Under the pieces are notes generated by a model. The model was not told where the DNA came from. It did no database searches and saw only the letters and a list, made by a program, of their open reading frames with translations. A stretch of 64,000 bases of DNA, taken from contig OU452199.1 in NCBI GenBank assembly GCA_911728435.2, positions 21,524,860 through 21,588,859 on the forward strand, written 5' to 3'. The DNA comes from Apoderus coryli (Eukaryota > Arthropoda > Insecta > Coleoptera > Attelabidae). Every line of letters starts with the position of its first letter. Position 1 is the stretch's first letter. A program made the position numbers and the translations under genes. Of this stretch, positions 12,813 to 23,550 are shown in pieces.

Positions 12813-15467
12813 CTTGAGCATTTAATTAAAATGCCAACGTGCCGAGCCAATCAGAGCATTTGGGGCGGAGCTTTCCTTGGCGCGCTTTTGAATTTAACCG
12901 CTATTCAACTTATTTTGCAACTGAAATTTATTCGATATTTAATTGGAATGAGTTTTTCAGTAAAATAATTTAAATATTAATATGTATAAGGTATTCGCAA
13001 AGAAAGTCTGTTGAACTTTCCTTTGTACTAGGTATTTCTTGATATACCTAGCTGAAAAACCTTCATTTCGTATATCGGAAAAACGATACTCAAATATATT
13101 TATGTATAATTTGAATTTAACTATCTAATTTTAAAATCATTTTATGCATTACAGATAGGAAGTCAGGAAATAAAAAAAAGGCACATTATTCTCAATAGTT
13201 TATTTTTAGCTATATATATCAAATTATACACAATGATAATAAATAATAATTACAATATAATATTATAAAAGTCACAATAAGAAAAAATAGTATGTAATGT
13301 GAAAAAGTGATAGAATTAAAAGGAAAATATCTATTGAAATAGTACGCACTATGAAAAAGTAATAATAAATTAAAAACGTTAACTAGCAAATGCACACTTA
13401 TAAAAACCCCACCAAACCAAATAATCGATGTAACAATTTAAATGATATAACCTCCTACCTACCTAACCTCCTATGTTACAAGTCCAAAAAGTCACTTACC
13501 TTAGAAATTCATATGCTTTATTAATCTTTGGTAATAATGTATATAATAAACAATGTTTTACAATTTACCACACATATGGATACTATACACAGTATGATCC
13601 AAGGATAATTGTCTCTTTTTCCCATTCTCGTAAATCAATACTCTTGTTTTTAATGTCGGTATTCACTGACTAGGGCTTCGGTGATTGGTACTATTTTTCC
13701 TTTGTTTACCTAAAAATGTAAATAAAGTTTTAGGTTAATTTGTAAGTCATTGTAATCTTACAAACCTATCGTCGATGGCTTCTTCTCGCTGGGGACTCCT
13801 TTTGCATATTGTTGCTAAGAATTATCCTACTATTATTGTTTATATCCATCTACGACGTCAATTTCAATAACATGCCATTTCGTCACAATGATTGACCAAT
13901 CACAAAATTGGAATAGGGTTTGACCTCTAATTTCCCGGCTAATTTGTCTTTGTTAAAGACAAGAATTAAGTGGTTCGGCCATTTTATTGATTTCTGTGGA
14001 AACAGTAGCGAGTGTTCCGATAAAAGCTTGATTAAGTTTGGTAAAACTATTGTGGAGGCACTTGTAGTAAATTTAATTGGTGCTCCACGTAACTGATTTG
14101 GTGGTTTTGTATTCGAGAACTACTCGCTGTAAAGTCGAACTGTATTTCACCAACTAAAAGGCCATCCAACAACTAAGGTAGGATACCATATTCAATAAAG
14201 TACTTTATGCTTAAGTAGATTGTGCTGTATGCTGACCCCATTCTCTGCTTTTAGGCCTTCTTCTTTTTCTTTTTCCTTGGGCTTTGTCCCACTTTATTGT
14301 GCTGTTTGTAAACGCTTTTTGCCGTAACCATTGCATGTGTTACGTATCACTGGTTTGGCTTGTGAAGAGTCTTCAACACCGTACACCGTACTTGTACTAT
14401 CAGCCCGGTAGCTGGAGTGACCACATACATAGCGTGGATTACTGGTGTGTTCCCATACTTGTTGGTGCCCCGAGTACATGGTCTGAGGATTGGATTGAGC
14501 CTACGCATAATCCAGGCTCCACAGATAAGCAATTCTTAGATAATAGTATAAATACCATATCTACACCTACACACATCATCAATTAAACAATTAAAGTTTT
14601 ATTTAGAACCGGTATCTACTAGTCATTAAATTTTATTAAGTATTTCGTCTTTCATATTATACCTAGTTATCAAAAATAAATAAGTGTTATATAAGTTAGT
14701 TTACCGTTGGCCACTCTGTAAGCGTCCCCATAGTACTATGGTAACAAGGTTCGGCATTTAAGTGTTTCATATATTTCGTGTGCCTACTTATTTGTTTAAC
14801 GTTAAGAATACCTGTTAAAATAATTATTGTTTGTGATAAATTAAGTATTTCTATATATATATATAGGTTCTAGGGGATACCTACCCGTTAGTTTATAAGA
14901 CTGATTTTTTGTGTCTTTTAACTGTAACTGTCGCTTTCTGTCCATAATAGTAATAACCAAAATATAAAATCAGTTCTAAATTTAAAATCAATCAGCTGAT
15001 GAACCCTATCTAAGTGTCATTTTTCATCTGCTTCTTATTTTCACTTGTTAATAGGCCCCGAGCCTGGATCGTAGATTGGTAAATGGTAGAATAAGCGTGT
15101 ACAAATACCTATAGCTCATATTTTCTTATTATTATATATATTTACAGTCATTTATTATTATTATTATATATTTATAGGCATTTTTTAATAGATTTATATT
15201 TATCTACCTGGAAGGAACTGTTTTGTCATTTACTATAGGCAATTTCCTATTTTGTTTAATCACCGGAACTATCAATACACTAAGCGGGCAAAAATAGGTG
15301 GCGCCTTTTTAATAATACATTTATAGTATAACCCACGACCTCACCGTTTGGCTAGCGGGATATAGGCCCAATGTATTGATAGTGCCTCTGCGTCGATACA
15401 GTTTTCTTCGAGGTTGGATTCGATATACCTTCCCCCCTTTGCCCGTTCATCGCGTTAGCCCGTTGGA
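12813..15467. other. Intergenic DNA, no confident gene
   Basis: The 100-codon frame at 14284-14586 and its antisense frames have no recognisable motif. A possible spliced transcript is hinted at by AACTAAG/GTAGGATA near 14180 and TGCTTTTAG/GCC near 14254, followed by a somewhat GC-richer stretch to 14530, but I cannot assign a product. The palindrome CATTGTCTTT..AAAGACAATG lies at 12493-12522, inside the preceding element. Confidence 0.4.
13449..13473. repeat. Isolated 1.5-unit copy of the 16-bp minisatellite
   Basis: AACCTCCTACCTACCTAACC followed by TCCTA matches the 16-bp array unit that begins about 2 kb to the right. It stands alone in unrelated sequence. Confidence 0.7.
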
Positions 15468-15788
15468 CGTGGCACCTACCTACCTAACCTGCAACCTAAA
15501 CCTCAAGCGCACGAATCAAGCCTGCACTTGGCAAGGGCTTCGCCCTTGATCACCTAGCGAACTACCTACCTACTAACCTCCTACCTACCTAACCTGCAAC
15601 CTAAACCTCAAGCGCACGTATCAAGCCTGCACTTGGCAAGGGCTACGCCCTTGCTCACCTAGCGAACTACCTACCTACCTACTAACCTCCTACCTACCTA
15701 ACCTCCTACCTACCTAAACTCCAACCTACCTAACCTCCTACCTACCTACCTAACTACCTACCTACCTACCTACCTAACCTCCTACCTT
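15468..15788. repeat. 16-bp minisatellite, left segment, with two hairpin modules
   Basis: This is imperfect repetition of CTAACCTCCTACCTAC and shorter CCTA pieces. Two copies of a 75-bp module (about 15487-15565 and 15596-15670) begin GCAACCTAAACCTCAAGCGC and carry the palindrome GCAAGGGCTTCGCCCTTG(A/C) (GCTACGCCC in the second copy). The array is cut at 15788 by the poly(T) of an inserted retrotransposon. Confidence 0.9.
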
Positions 15789-16001
15789 TTTTTTTTTTTG
15801 TTGTTTTGTTTCAGCTAACAGAGCAAGAGGCCCTTATGAAAGCCGCCTTTTTTTTGTGGATCAGGAACCGCCTAGAAGGCATAACTTCTATTCCACAGGC
15901 TGTCTTTATTTTTAATGTATTTATGCCGTTCTTTGTGGCATTTATTCTTGGATATTTACATATTTCGATCATCCCTACGTCCCCCTTCCATTTTAAAATG
16001 A

Positions 16002-17700
16002 TTAGGGGTTCGGGTTGCGGATTCTTTCTCTATCTCTTTCTTCCCGCTCTGTGTTCTTCATAATTTCTTTTATAAGTTTATGTAATTCTGTCCATTTCTC
16101 TTTAGATTCGAGCATAATGTCAATGATGTTTCCTTCATTTATGCGGTTGTTTATTTTTAGCTCCGTTTCAAGTCTTATCCTTTCCCACCTATGACATTCT
16201 ATAATTGTGTGTTTTGGCGTATCAAATCCTTCGCAGTACACACATCGGTCGTCTTCCTGTTTGCCAAACCTTTTCAGATATTGACCAAAACAGCCGTGTC
16301 CTGATAAAAATTGAGTTATATAGTATTCTATGACTTTGTGTTTGCAGTTTGTCCATGTAATAACATTTGTCCACTGGGCTTTTTGCGTCAAGTTTTCCCA
16401 TCTTATTTGCCATCGTTCTAGGGTTCGCGCTCTTTCTAGTGCATGGTTTCTGGCTTCTCCTTGAATGTACAATCTGCTTTTTTCCTCTACTATTAGGTCC
16501 ACCGGTGGTATTCCTGTAATCGCTTGCAGTGCCTCACCAGAAATTGTGCGATACCCGCTGGAAACTCTAAGAAGAGATTTCCTTTGACATCTTTCGGCTA
16601 CATTTCGGTATTTTTTAATTTGAAGGGAATTGTACCATATCGGGGCGCCGTAAGTAACTATTGACATCATCACTCCATGAAGTGTTCTCCTCTTGATCCA
16701 TCCAGGTCCTCCGAGATTGGGTAGGACTCTGCCCAATGCCATGGTTCTTTTCTCAGCCTTTTTTACTGCTTCCAGTATATGTGGACCGAAGCTTAAATCT
16801 TTATCGAGAGTTATTCCCAGATATTTTATTGTTCTTTTAGGTAGGATTTCGAAGGATTCAAACCTGAACAACACTTCTTGTCTCTGTCTTGGTCCTGCTA
16901 GAATTATTGCCTCTGTTTTTTCTTTAGCTAATTCAAGTCCATTTTGCGTCATCCAGTCTTGCACCACTTCCAGGGAAACCTCGACTTTGTACACCAGGTC
17001 GTTCTTGCAGTCTGCCGTAACCAAGATGCCCAGATCATCGGCAAATGCTATGGTTTGTACTCCTTCCATCAATGGAAGACTGAGGACAGGATCGCAGAAA
17101 ATGTTCCATAGGAGGGGGCCCAACACTGATCCCTGTGGTATTCCGCACGTAACGTATACTTCTGCTTCCTGCTTCGGCTTGATTTTCCTATGTCTGAGAT
17201 AGTCCTTGGCCAGATTTATTAAATAAGTGGAGATATTTTTCCTTTCTAGGCCCTCTATAATTTTTCGCCACGGTGCCGAATTAAAGGCATTTTTGACGTC
17301 GAGTGCTATGAATGCACACCACTTTCTGTGCCTTGACCGATTTCTTCTTGCTTCCCAAGCAGTTTTTTTAACTTTAGAAACTGCATCAAGAGTAGATCTT
17401 CCCCTCCTAAAGCCAAATTGATTTAGGGAGAGGTCCTCCAGTTCATCGAGTTCTTTTTGTATGCGGCTCTTGATCAGTTTTTCGTAGAGCTTTGATATGG
17501 CATCCATGAGGCAGAATGGTCTGTAAGACGACGGTGTTTCTGCTGGTTTGCCGGGTTTTTTTATTAGTATTAAGTTAGCTCTTTTACATTTTTCGGGAAA
17601 AGTCTGTGTCAACAATAGTTCATTGAACATTTGCAGAAAAGTGTCTGGTTTTGTCTGTATCGCTAGTTTAACTATTTCTGTTGGTATGAAATCCGGGCCC
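16002..17700 (-). CDS. Reverse transcriptase and CCHC zinc knuckle of the R1-clade element
   Basis: A 542-codon frame (16002-17630) continues upstream in the same frame to a frameshift near 17700 (reading PGPDFIPTEIVKLAIQ). Visible polymerase blocks are SYRPFCLMDAISKLYEK, ALDVKNAFNS at residues 109-118, CGIPQGSVLGP at 162-172 and the catalytic FADDL at 196-200. The thumb and a long C-terminal region follow, with C463-X2-C466-X7-H474-X4-C479, the CCHC knuckle typical of R1-clade proteins. There is no RNase H. The polymerase copies the element RNA onto the nicked target. All catalytic residues seen are intact; the frame is dead only because of the upstream frameshift and TAG. Reading frames on the opposite strand here are shadows. 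Confidence 0.92.
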
Positions 17701-17848
17701 GGGGTTTTCCTACTCTCATACTATCGACCGCCTCTTTCAATTCACTCTCAGTAAATAGCTCTACTTCCACCGGCTGGCTAACATTCCATTTGTCATTTCT
17801 TTTTGGAAACAGCAGTTCTATTGCTTTGCGCTTCAGTATGCTGTCCAT

Positions 17849-18780
17849 CTAGTACTGTGGTAGTTCTGCCTTAAATTGGTCCATAACTATTTTGTATCCC
17901 TTTCCCCAAATATCTGTGTCCAGTTTGTCACATAGTTCCATCCATTTTTCATTCTTCTTATTTCTTATGAGGTTTTTGAGTATACGTTTTTCTTCCTTAT
18001 ACAAGGTAAATGCCTGCTCAATATCTTCGTCGCTAATGTTACGTGTTCGTTCTCTTGTATATAATCGTCTTTGCCGGTTACATTTGCTACGCTGTTCCGC
18101 AATTTCTGGGCACCACCAATACGGGGACGTCTTGTACATAGTTTCTGTATTTTTGCTTATTTCTGTGGCCCCCTTGAGGATATCCAAGGTATAGTCAAAA
18201 ACGCTCCTGTTCGCCGGCATATCACCTAACAACTGGAAGTAGGTCTCTGCGCTCCTTTTGTCTATATTCGTTTTAGGTTTTGATACGGACTTTTTGATTC
18301 TTCGTTTACCCAACTCGATAACAAAGCTAATATATTTATGATCGCTAAGGGTTTCGCAATCCATTACATGCCATGATGAAACGTAGTTGGCTAGTTGTTC
18401 CGTAGTCATTGTGATATCTATAAAGGACACTGCATTATATCTCACTAGCGTTGGCGCATTGGAGTTGTTTTGAACGGTCCAGTTACATTCGGCTATGTAA
18501 TCCGCTAGAAGCCTTCCTCTTTCGTCCGTGGTAGGTGATCCCCATTCCCCTGATTGAGCATTAAAGTCGCCTATTATCAACGATGGATGTTTATTAGCTT
18601 TTATAACACTAGTTAAGTTATCTAGGTATTCTCTATAAATTTCTATTGTTACGTTAGGAGATATATAACATATATATAAGTCGTATTTCGGGAAAGCCAC
18701 TCGTACAAAGCCTTCGAAGCTTTGAGTCTCACGCACTATATGATTTTTTTTATAAAGTACAACGCGACGTCGGATCTGTT
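17849..18780 (-). CDS. APE-type endonuclease domain of the R1-clade element (N-terminally truncated)
   Basis: The frame is open from the array junction (about 18780, reading RRRVVLYKKNHIV) to a TAG at about 17849. Counted from the GTG at 18736, it shows the apurinic-endonuclease landmarks GDFNA at residues 56-60 followed by WGSP and DERGRLL, SFIDITM at 104-110, and the terminal SDH at 131-133. The region after the SDH block is the usual linker toward the reverse transcriptase. This domain makes the first-strand nick that primes target-primed reverse transcription, and in R1-clade elements it decides target specificity. The first part of the domain is missing. The TAG separates it from the polymerase frame; MDSILKRKAIELLF follows directly, so the break is a single nonsense codon. 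Confidence 0.85.
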
Positions 18781-18786
18781 GTCTTT

Positions 18787-19336
18787 ACCTAACCTCCTAC
18801 CTACCTAACCTCCTACCTACCTAACCTGCAACCTAAACCTCGAGCGCACGTATCAAGCCTGCACTTGGCAAGGGCTTCGCCCTTGCTAACCTACCGAACT
18901 ACCTACCTACTAACCTCCTACCTACCTAACCTCCTACCTACCTAACCTCCTACCTACCTAACCTCCTACCTACCTAACCTCCTACCTACCTAACCTCCTA
19001 CCTACCTAACCTCCTACCTACCTAACCTCCTACCTACCTAACCTCCTACCTACCTAACCTCCTACCTACCTAACCTCCTACCTACCTAACCTCCTACCTA
19101 CCTAACCTCCTACCTACCTAACCTCCTACCTACCTAACCTCCTACCTACCTAACCTCCTACCTACCTAACCTCCTACCTACCTAACCTCCTACCTACCTA
19201 ACCTCCTACCTACCTAACCTCCTACCTACCTAACCTCCTACCTACCTAACCTCCTACCTACCTAACCTCCTACCTACCTAACCTCCTACCTACCTAACCT
19301 CCTACCTACCTAACCTCCTACCTACCTAACCTCCTA
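18787..19336. repeat. 16-bp minisatellite, middle segment
   Basis: Almost perfect tandem copies of CTAACCTCCTACCTAC, with one 75-bp hairpin module at about 18828-18903. On the opposite strand each unit contains GGTTAGG, i.e. the insect telomere pentamer TTAGG embedded in a TAGG-rich repeat. It is bounded on both sides by inserted R1-clade elements. Confidence 0.95.
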
Positions 19337-20221
19337 CTTTTTTTTTTTTTTTTGAGGACGTAGTTTGCGCTCAAGCTAACAAAAACAAGAGTCCCTCAAT
19401 GAACCGCCTTTGTGTTGAATGGAACCGCCAATCTAGGCATGACTTCCATAGCAATTTTTATCGATATTCCCTACGTCACCCTTCCACAGATTGTGATTAG
19501 GGGTTCGGGTTCAGTTGTATCATTCTTTCTTCTTCTTATTTTTTTCCTAGTACGCGCCTCACATAATTGTGGATTGTCTGCCATTTATCTTTGCTATCCA
19601 GCATTAAGTTTATAATATTCTCCTGGTTAATTTGTGTTTCCAGTTCTAGTTCAACTTCGGTTCTTCCAATGAGCCACCGTGGGCACTGAAATAACGTGTG
19701 GGTAACTGTGTCCACTTCCTGGCAGTACACGCAACGGTCATCCGTAGATCTTTTTATTCTTAATGTGTACAATTTGAAGCAACCGTGCTCGGTCAGCATC
19801 TGGGTCAAATAGTAGTCAACGATTTTGTGTTTGCTGTTGATCCACGGGGAGAGCTCAGGGATTAGGTTTTTTGTCCATTGGGCTTTAACTGTTTCATCAT
19901 TCCACCGTTGTTGCCATTGTTGTATTGTACTTTCTCTTTCGGTTTTTTTATTTCGATCTTCATGTCCCTCGTAAAGCCTGGATCTCTCTTCAACTAAAAG
20001 ATCAATGGGTGGGGTTCCAGTAATTACCTGCAGGGCTTCCGCTGATATCGTTCGATAACCACTCGCGACTCTTAGCAATGATTTCCTTTGTAAGCCCAAT
20101 GTCATCTTCCGGTACTTTTCCATCCTTAGCGCTGTGACCCATATCGCTGCCCCATACAATAGAATGGAATTTGTAACCCCCATTAAAATCGCTCTCTTTC
20201 CCCAGCTTGGTCCACCAATAT
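19337..20221 (-). mobile_element. Second, distinct R1-clade element, strongly 5'-truncated (copy 2)
   Basis: On the minus strand it enters from the array at 20221, holds the last part of the polymerase frame and a 3' UTR, and ends in a poly(A) tail (poly(T) 19337-19353 on the plus strand). It has the same orientation and same array register as copy 1. Its protein is clearly related but not identical to copy 1 (RKSLLRVASGYRTIS against RKSLLRVSSGYRTIS), so it is a separate lineage. The 3' UTRs share short conserved blocks, including GATTAGGGGTTCGGG. Confidence 0.9.
19536..20221 (-). CDS. C-terminal part of an R1-clade reverse transcriptase
   Basis: The frame is open from the array junction (reading GGPSWGKRAILM) through the first methionine at 20183 to a stop at 19536. 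It matches copy 1 from its NLGGPGWIKRRTLHG region onward, i.e. after the catalytic FADD block, so it has no polymerase active site. It keeps the C-terminal CCHC knuckle (DDRCVYCQEVDTVTHTLFQC). The stretch is uninterrupted, suggesting a fairly recent insertion. It cannot be active because the whole endonuclease and polymerase core are missing. Confidence 0.88.
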
Positions 20222-21139
20222 TACCTAACCTCCTACCTACCTAACCTCCTACCTACCTAACCTCCTACCTACCTAACCTCCTACCTACCTAACCTCCTAC
20301 CTACCTAACCTCCTACCTACCTAACCTACTACCTACCTAACCTCCTACCTACCCAACCTCCTACCTACCTAGCCTCCTACCTAACCTCCTACCTATCTAA
20401 CCTGCAACCTAAACCTCAAGCGGACGTATCAAGCCTGCACTTGGCAAGGGCTTCGCCCTTGCTCACCTAGCGAACTACCTACCTACCTAACCTCCTACCT
20501 ACCCAACCTCCCTACCTAGCCTCCTAACTATCTAACCTCCTACCTACCTAACCTCCTACCTACCTAACCTCCTACCTACCTAACCTCCTACCTACCTAAC
20601 CTCCTACCTACCTAACCTCCTACCTAACCTCCTACCTACCTAACCTCCTACCTACCTAACCTCCTACCTACCTAACCTCCTACCTACCTAACCTCCTACC
20701 TACCTAACCTGCAACCTAAACCTCAAGCGCACGTATCATGCCTGCACTTGGCAAGGGCTTCGCCCTTGCTAACCTACCGAACTACCTACCTACTAACCTC
20801 CTACCTACCTAACCTCCTACCTACCTAACCTCCTACCTACCTAACCTCCTACCTACCTAACCTCCTACCTACCTAACCTCCTACCTACCTAACCTCCTAC
20901 CTACCTAACCTCCTACCTACCTAACCTCCTACCTACCTAACCTCCTACCTACCTAACCTCCTACCTACCTAACCTCCTACCTACCTAACCTCCTACCTAC
21001 CTAACCTCCTACCTACCTAACCTGCTACCTACCTAACCTGCAACCTAAACCTCAAGCGCACGTGTCAAGCCTGCACTTGGCAAGGGCTTTGCCCTTGCTA
21101 ACCTACCGAACTACTTACCTACTAACCTCCTACCTACCT
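20222..21139. repeat. 16-bp minisatellite, right segment, with three hairpin modules
   Basis: Tandem CTAACCTCCTACCTAC units with modules at about 20400-20476, 20708-20785 and 21039-21115. Each module runs GCAACCTAAACCTCAAGCG.., then CCTGCACTTGGCAAGGGC, TTCGCCCTTGCT (TTTGCCC in the last copy) and a short ACCTA(C/G)CGAACTAC exit. Outside the hairpin the modules differ at several positions. Confidence 0.95.
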
Positions 21140-21200
21140 AGGCTTGATACGTGCGTTTGAGGTTTGGTAGGTAGGAGGTTAGGTAGGTAGGAGGTTAGGT
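21140..21200. repeat. Minisatellite in inverted orientation
   Basis: At 21139/21140 the array flips strand: GGCTTGATACGTGCGTTTGA is the reverse complement of a module start, and GGTAGGTAGGAGGTTAGG units follow. The hairpin part of the module is absent at the flip. P-like DNA begins at 21201, and the same inverted units reappear at 21641-21674. Confidence 0.85.
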
Positions 21201-21640
21201 ATTATTTTTGATTTCTGTACTGTACGGCATGTTTGGAGCTAATTGATAGATCTCAATTTTCAGTTAATTGTTGACTGTGGAAATGGTACCATAGGAAATG
21301 CACAAGAATTTTTTTTATATTGATTTCGACTCGCTAAGGATATACCTATTGAACCTCATGGGCGATCTGAAGAGAATAAAAAGAAATTAACCCGAACCTT
21401 AAAAAGTTGAAGGTTATATATAATTTTTTTTCTATTTTCGGAAAAATGTCTAAAATACAAGGCAAAAATGGGTTTTAATGTAACAGATTTCGGCTATTCT
21501 AAAGGCAGGGAAAAGAAAATGACACATTTCTGCAGGGAAATTTTTGTGATTTTGTGTTCTTGAAGGCTACTAAAAGGCAAAAAGATAATAAATTTTTTAT
21601 ATAACTAATTGTTTGACATAACTTAGTTTTCTAAATGATG
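21201..21640 (-). mobile_element. Deletion derivative of the P-like element, embedded in minisatellite
   Basis: 21201-21525 is nearly identical to 22039-22363, the 3' terminal part of the neighbouring P-like element. A further 115 bp (21526-21640) has no match there. On the minus strand the shared part begins with a pyrimidine-rich tract and CCTTTAG, which looks like a splice acceptor of the last exon (RIAEICYIKTHFCLVF, then stop). It is flanked on both sides by inverted 16-bp units. Confidence 0.7.
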
Positions 21641-22038
21641 GTTAGGTAGGTAGGAGGTTAGGTAGGTAGGTAGGATATTTAATATTTCAATCAACGGTTT
21701 TGTTCGCTTATTCATTGTAAAAGTGTTTTAACGTAGGAGAGCATGAATTTAATCAAGTGGTTATGTATTTGAATTTTTGTTTCTTGTATGGAACTGCTTC
21801 CAGAAATTTATTGTCTCTAAATATATAATTTGCTTTAATAAATATATTACTTATCCTCGATAAATTATTTAAATATAAATCATACATTACCTATGTTAAA
21901 TTAAATATTCAATCAACGGTTAAATTCAACGTACAAGTTATAAAAAAAATTGTTTAGGATAGCAAATAACAGAATTTTAAATACATAAAACAAATAATAT
22001 ACTTATACATTTGCGTATATACAGGTTGTCCTTACAAT
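21641..22038. other. Short minisatellite remnant and AT-rich DNA
   Basis: GGTTAGGTAGGTAGGAGG units at 21641-21674 are followed by AT-rich sequence with two copies of the motif AATATT(T)CAATCAACGG (about 21681-21697 and 21904-21920). No gene is seen. Confidence 0.6.
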
Positions 22039-22363
22039 ATTATTTTTGATTTCTGTACTGTACGGCATGTTTGGAGCTAATTGATAGATCTCAATTTTAA
22101 GTTAATTGTTGACTGTGGAAATGGTACCATAGGAAATGCACAAGAATTTTTTTTATATTGATTTCGACTCGCTAAGGATATACCTATTGAACCTCATGGG
22201 CGATCTGAAGAGAATAAAAAGAAATTAACCCGAACCTTAAAAAGTTGAAGGTTATATATAATTTTTTTTCTATTTTCGGAAAAATGTCTAAAATACAAGG
22301 CAAAAATGGGTTTTAATGTAACAGATTTCGGCTATTCTAAAGGCAGAGAAAAGAAAATAACAC

Positions 22364-23550
22364 CGGATGTTAGAAAACAATTCCAAACCTTCATGAAGCG
22401 TTTTCATGGGTAAGTTATTTTTCGTACTTAAACCTCTCTTGAACGGATTGGGATCTGACAGACATTTCGCATTGAGAACGTCAAAAATATTATTTACTTT
22501 TTGAAAAAACGTCGCAGTGTTCTTGGCACTTGGACTATTAAGCTGTTTTATTTGATGGGCAGTTAATATTGCGGCAGATACGCTACTGCTAAATACTTGT
22601 GCTGCGTATTTAACACGCATTTTTTGAAAGTTAGTCGGATTCACGTGCTTTTCTGAAATCCGCAACATAGATCTAGCAACGTTACTTGCTTTATCTAAGT
22701 CGTAAGTTTTTGTAAAATCTGACCAACTAACTTTGTCTCCGCCTACAAACGTTTCCAATTTATTGTTCATTAGATTATTCCCTAACGACTTAAGTAAATG
22801 TGGAGTGTCAAATAAAATTGTAATGCGATGCCCATTCATATCAGAATAAGGTGTCTTCTCAGCTGCCGTAAGTTTTTTAAAGGCTAACCTATTGTTGGAA
22901 CCTTGATCGGCAACAAGAACTTTAGGAGATAATCCAATAGCAATTACTTTGGAAACCACCATTTTTATTAATTTGACCAAAATTTCGGCTTTTACGCAAG
23001 AGGCTGAACTAAAATAACAGAAAGGAATTTTCCAAGAGTAATAAAGCCCTCTTAAATAGAAAACAACGCCATGTGTTGCCAGTTTCTCTGATCTTCCCAG
23101 ATCTCCAAAATCTTCAAATCCTTCCAATAAATCATGGTAAGCGTTATAAACGATACCTACAAAAAAAAAACGATTTTGTAAATATCTAACATTAGGAATA
23201 AAACAAATTCTGCTACCTTTTTCTAGTTTAATTTCATCTACCATAATAACACACTTCCTTTCCACGTCCTCCATTACCTCCACTTTCTTTTCCAACAAGT
23301 TGACTAAGTTGGTATTGACGCCAGTCCTTAAGTTGAACGACTTCAACCAAGTTGTAATAGTGGACACAGATGGTAATATAAATCCACGAGCCAACAAATT
23401 GTTGTACAGTCCCGGAGATTTATAATACAAAGATAGGGCCAAATCTTTTTCGTCCTGGTTCCATTTTTGCGATTTTTTGTGAAAAACCTGCATTTTAGTA
23501 AATACTTGGACTGCTTTGCTACGCTTATTTAATAATAATCTCAAGACCAA
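22364..23550 (-). pseudogene. Catalytic region of a P-element/THAP9-like transposase, C-terminally truncated
   Basis: This frame (about 395 codons) reads W..DEKDLALSLYYKSPGLY, the helix-turn-helix-like block before the catalytic core, then VIMVDEIKL (Asp about residue 105), VLVADQGSNNR (Asp about 215) and FDTPHLLKSLGNNL (247-260). All three are hallmark blocks of P/THAP9 transposases, and the two Asp residues are the expected first two of the catalytic triad. The insertion domain follows and then stops at the junction with the 3' terminal segment (22363). The last catalytic acid and the usual DxxENFF-type block are missing, and a frameshift precedes the frame. Non-functional but recent enough to be readable. 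Confidence 0.85.

Larger units (their letters stand above)
15789..18786 (-). mobile_element. R1-clade non-LTR retrotransposon, 5'-truncated, in the minisatellite (copy 1)
   Basis: On the minus strand the element enters from minisatellite at 18786 inside the endonuclease domain, runs through reverse transcriptase and a CCHC tail, then a 3' UTR, and ends in a poly(A) tail (poly(T) at 15788-15800 on the plus strand). Both flanks are the 16-bp array. The junctions read CTCCTACC/poly(T) on one side and TT/ACCTAACCTCC on the other. The coding region has one in-frame TAG near 17849 and one frameshift near 17700, so it is nearly intact apart from the missing 5' part. Domain order and motifs place it in the R1 clade (TRAS/Waldo-like). 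Confidence 0.9.

Noticed and set aside
14284..14586. 100-codon frame on the plus strand with two antisense frames
   Set aside because: No recognisable motif, no supporting splice or promoter structure beyond weak hints, and all three frames overlap the same GC-richer stretch.
15806..16063. 85-codon frame on the plus strand
   Set aside because: It is antisense to the 3' UTR of the R1-clade element; the hydrophobic composition comes from T-rich sequence.
16693..17421. Plus-strand frames of 169 and 64 codons
   Set aside because: They are shadows of the reverse-transcriptase frame on the minus strand.
18787..21139. True telomere
   Set aside because: The unit contains TTAGG but is a 16-bp TAGG-rich repeat, is interrupted by modules, and is followed by tens of kilobases of other DNA; it is at most telomere-like or subtelomeric.
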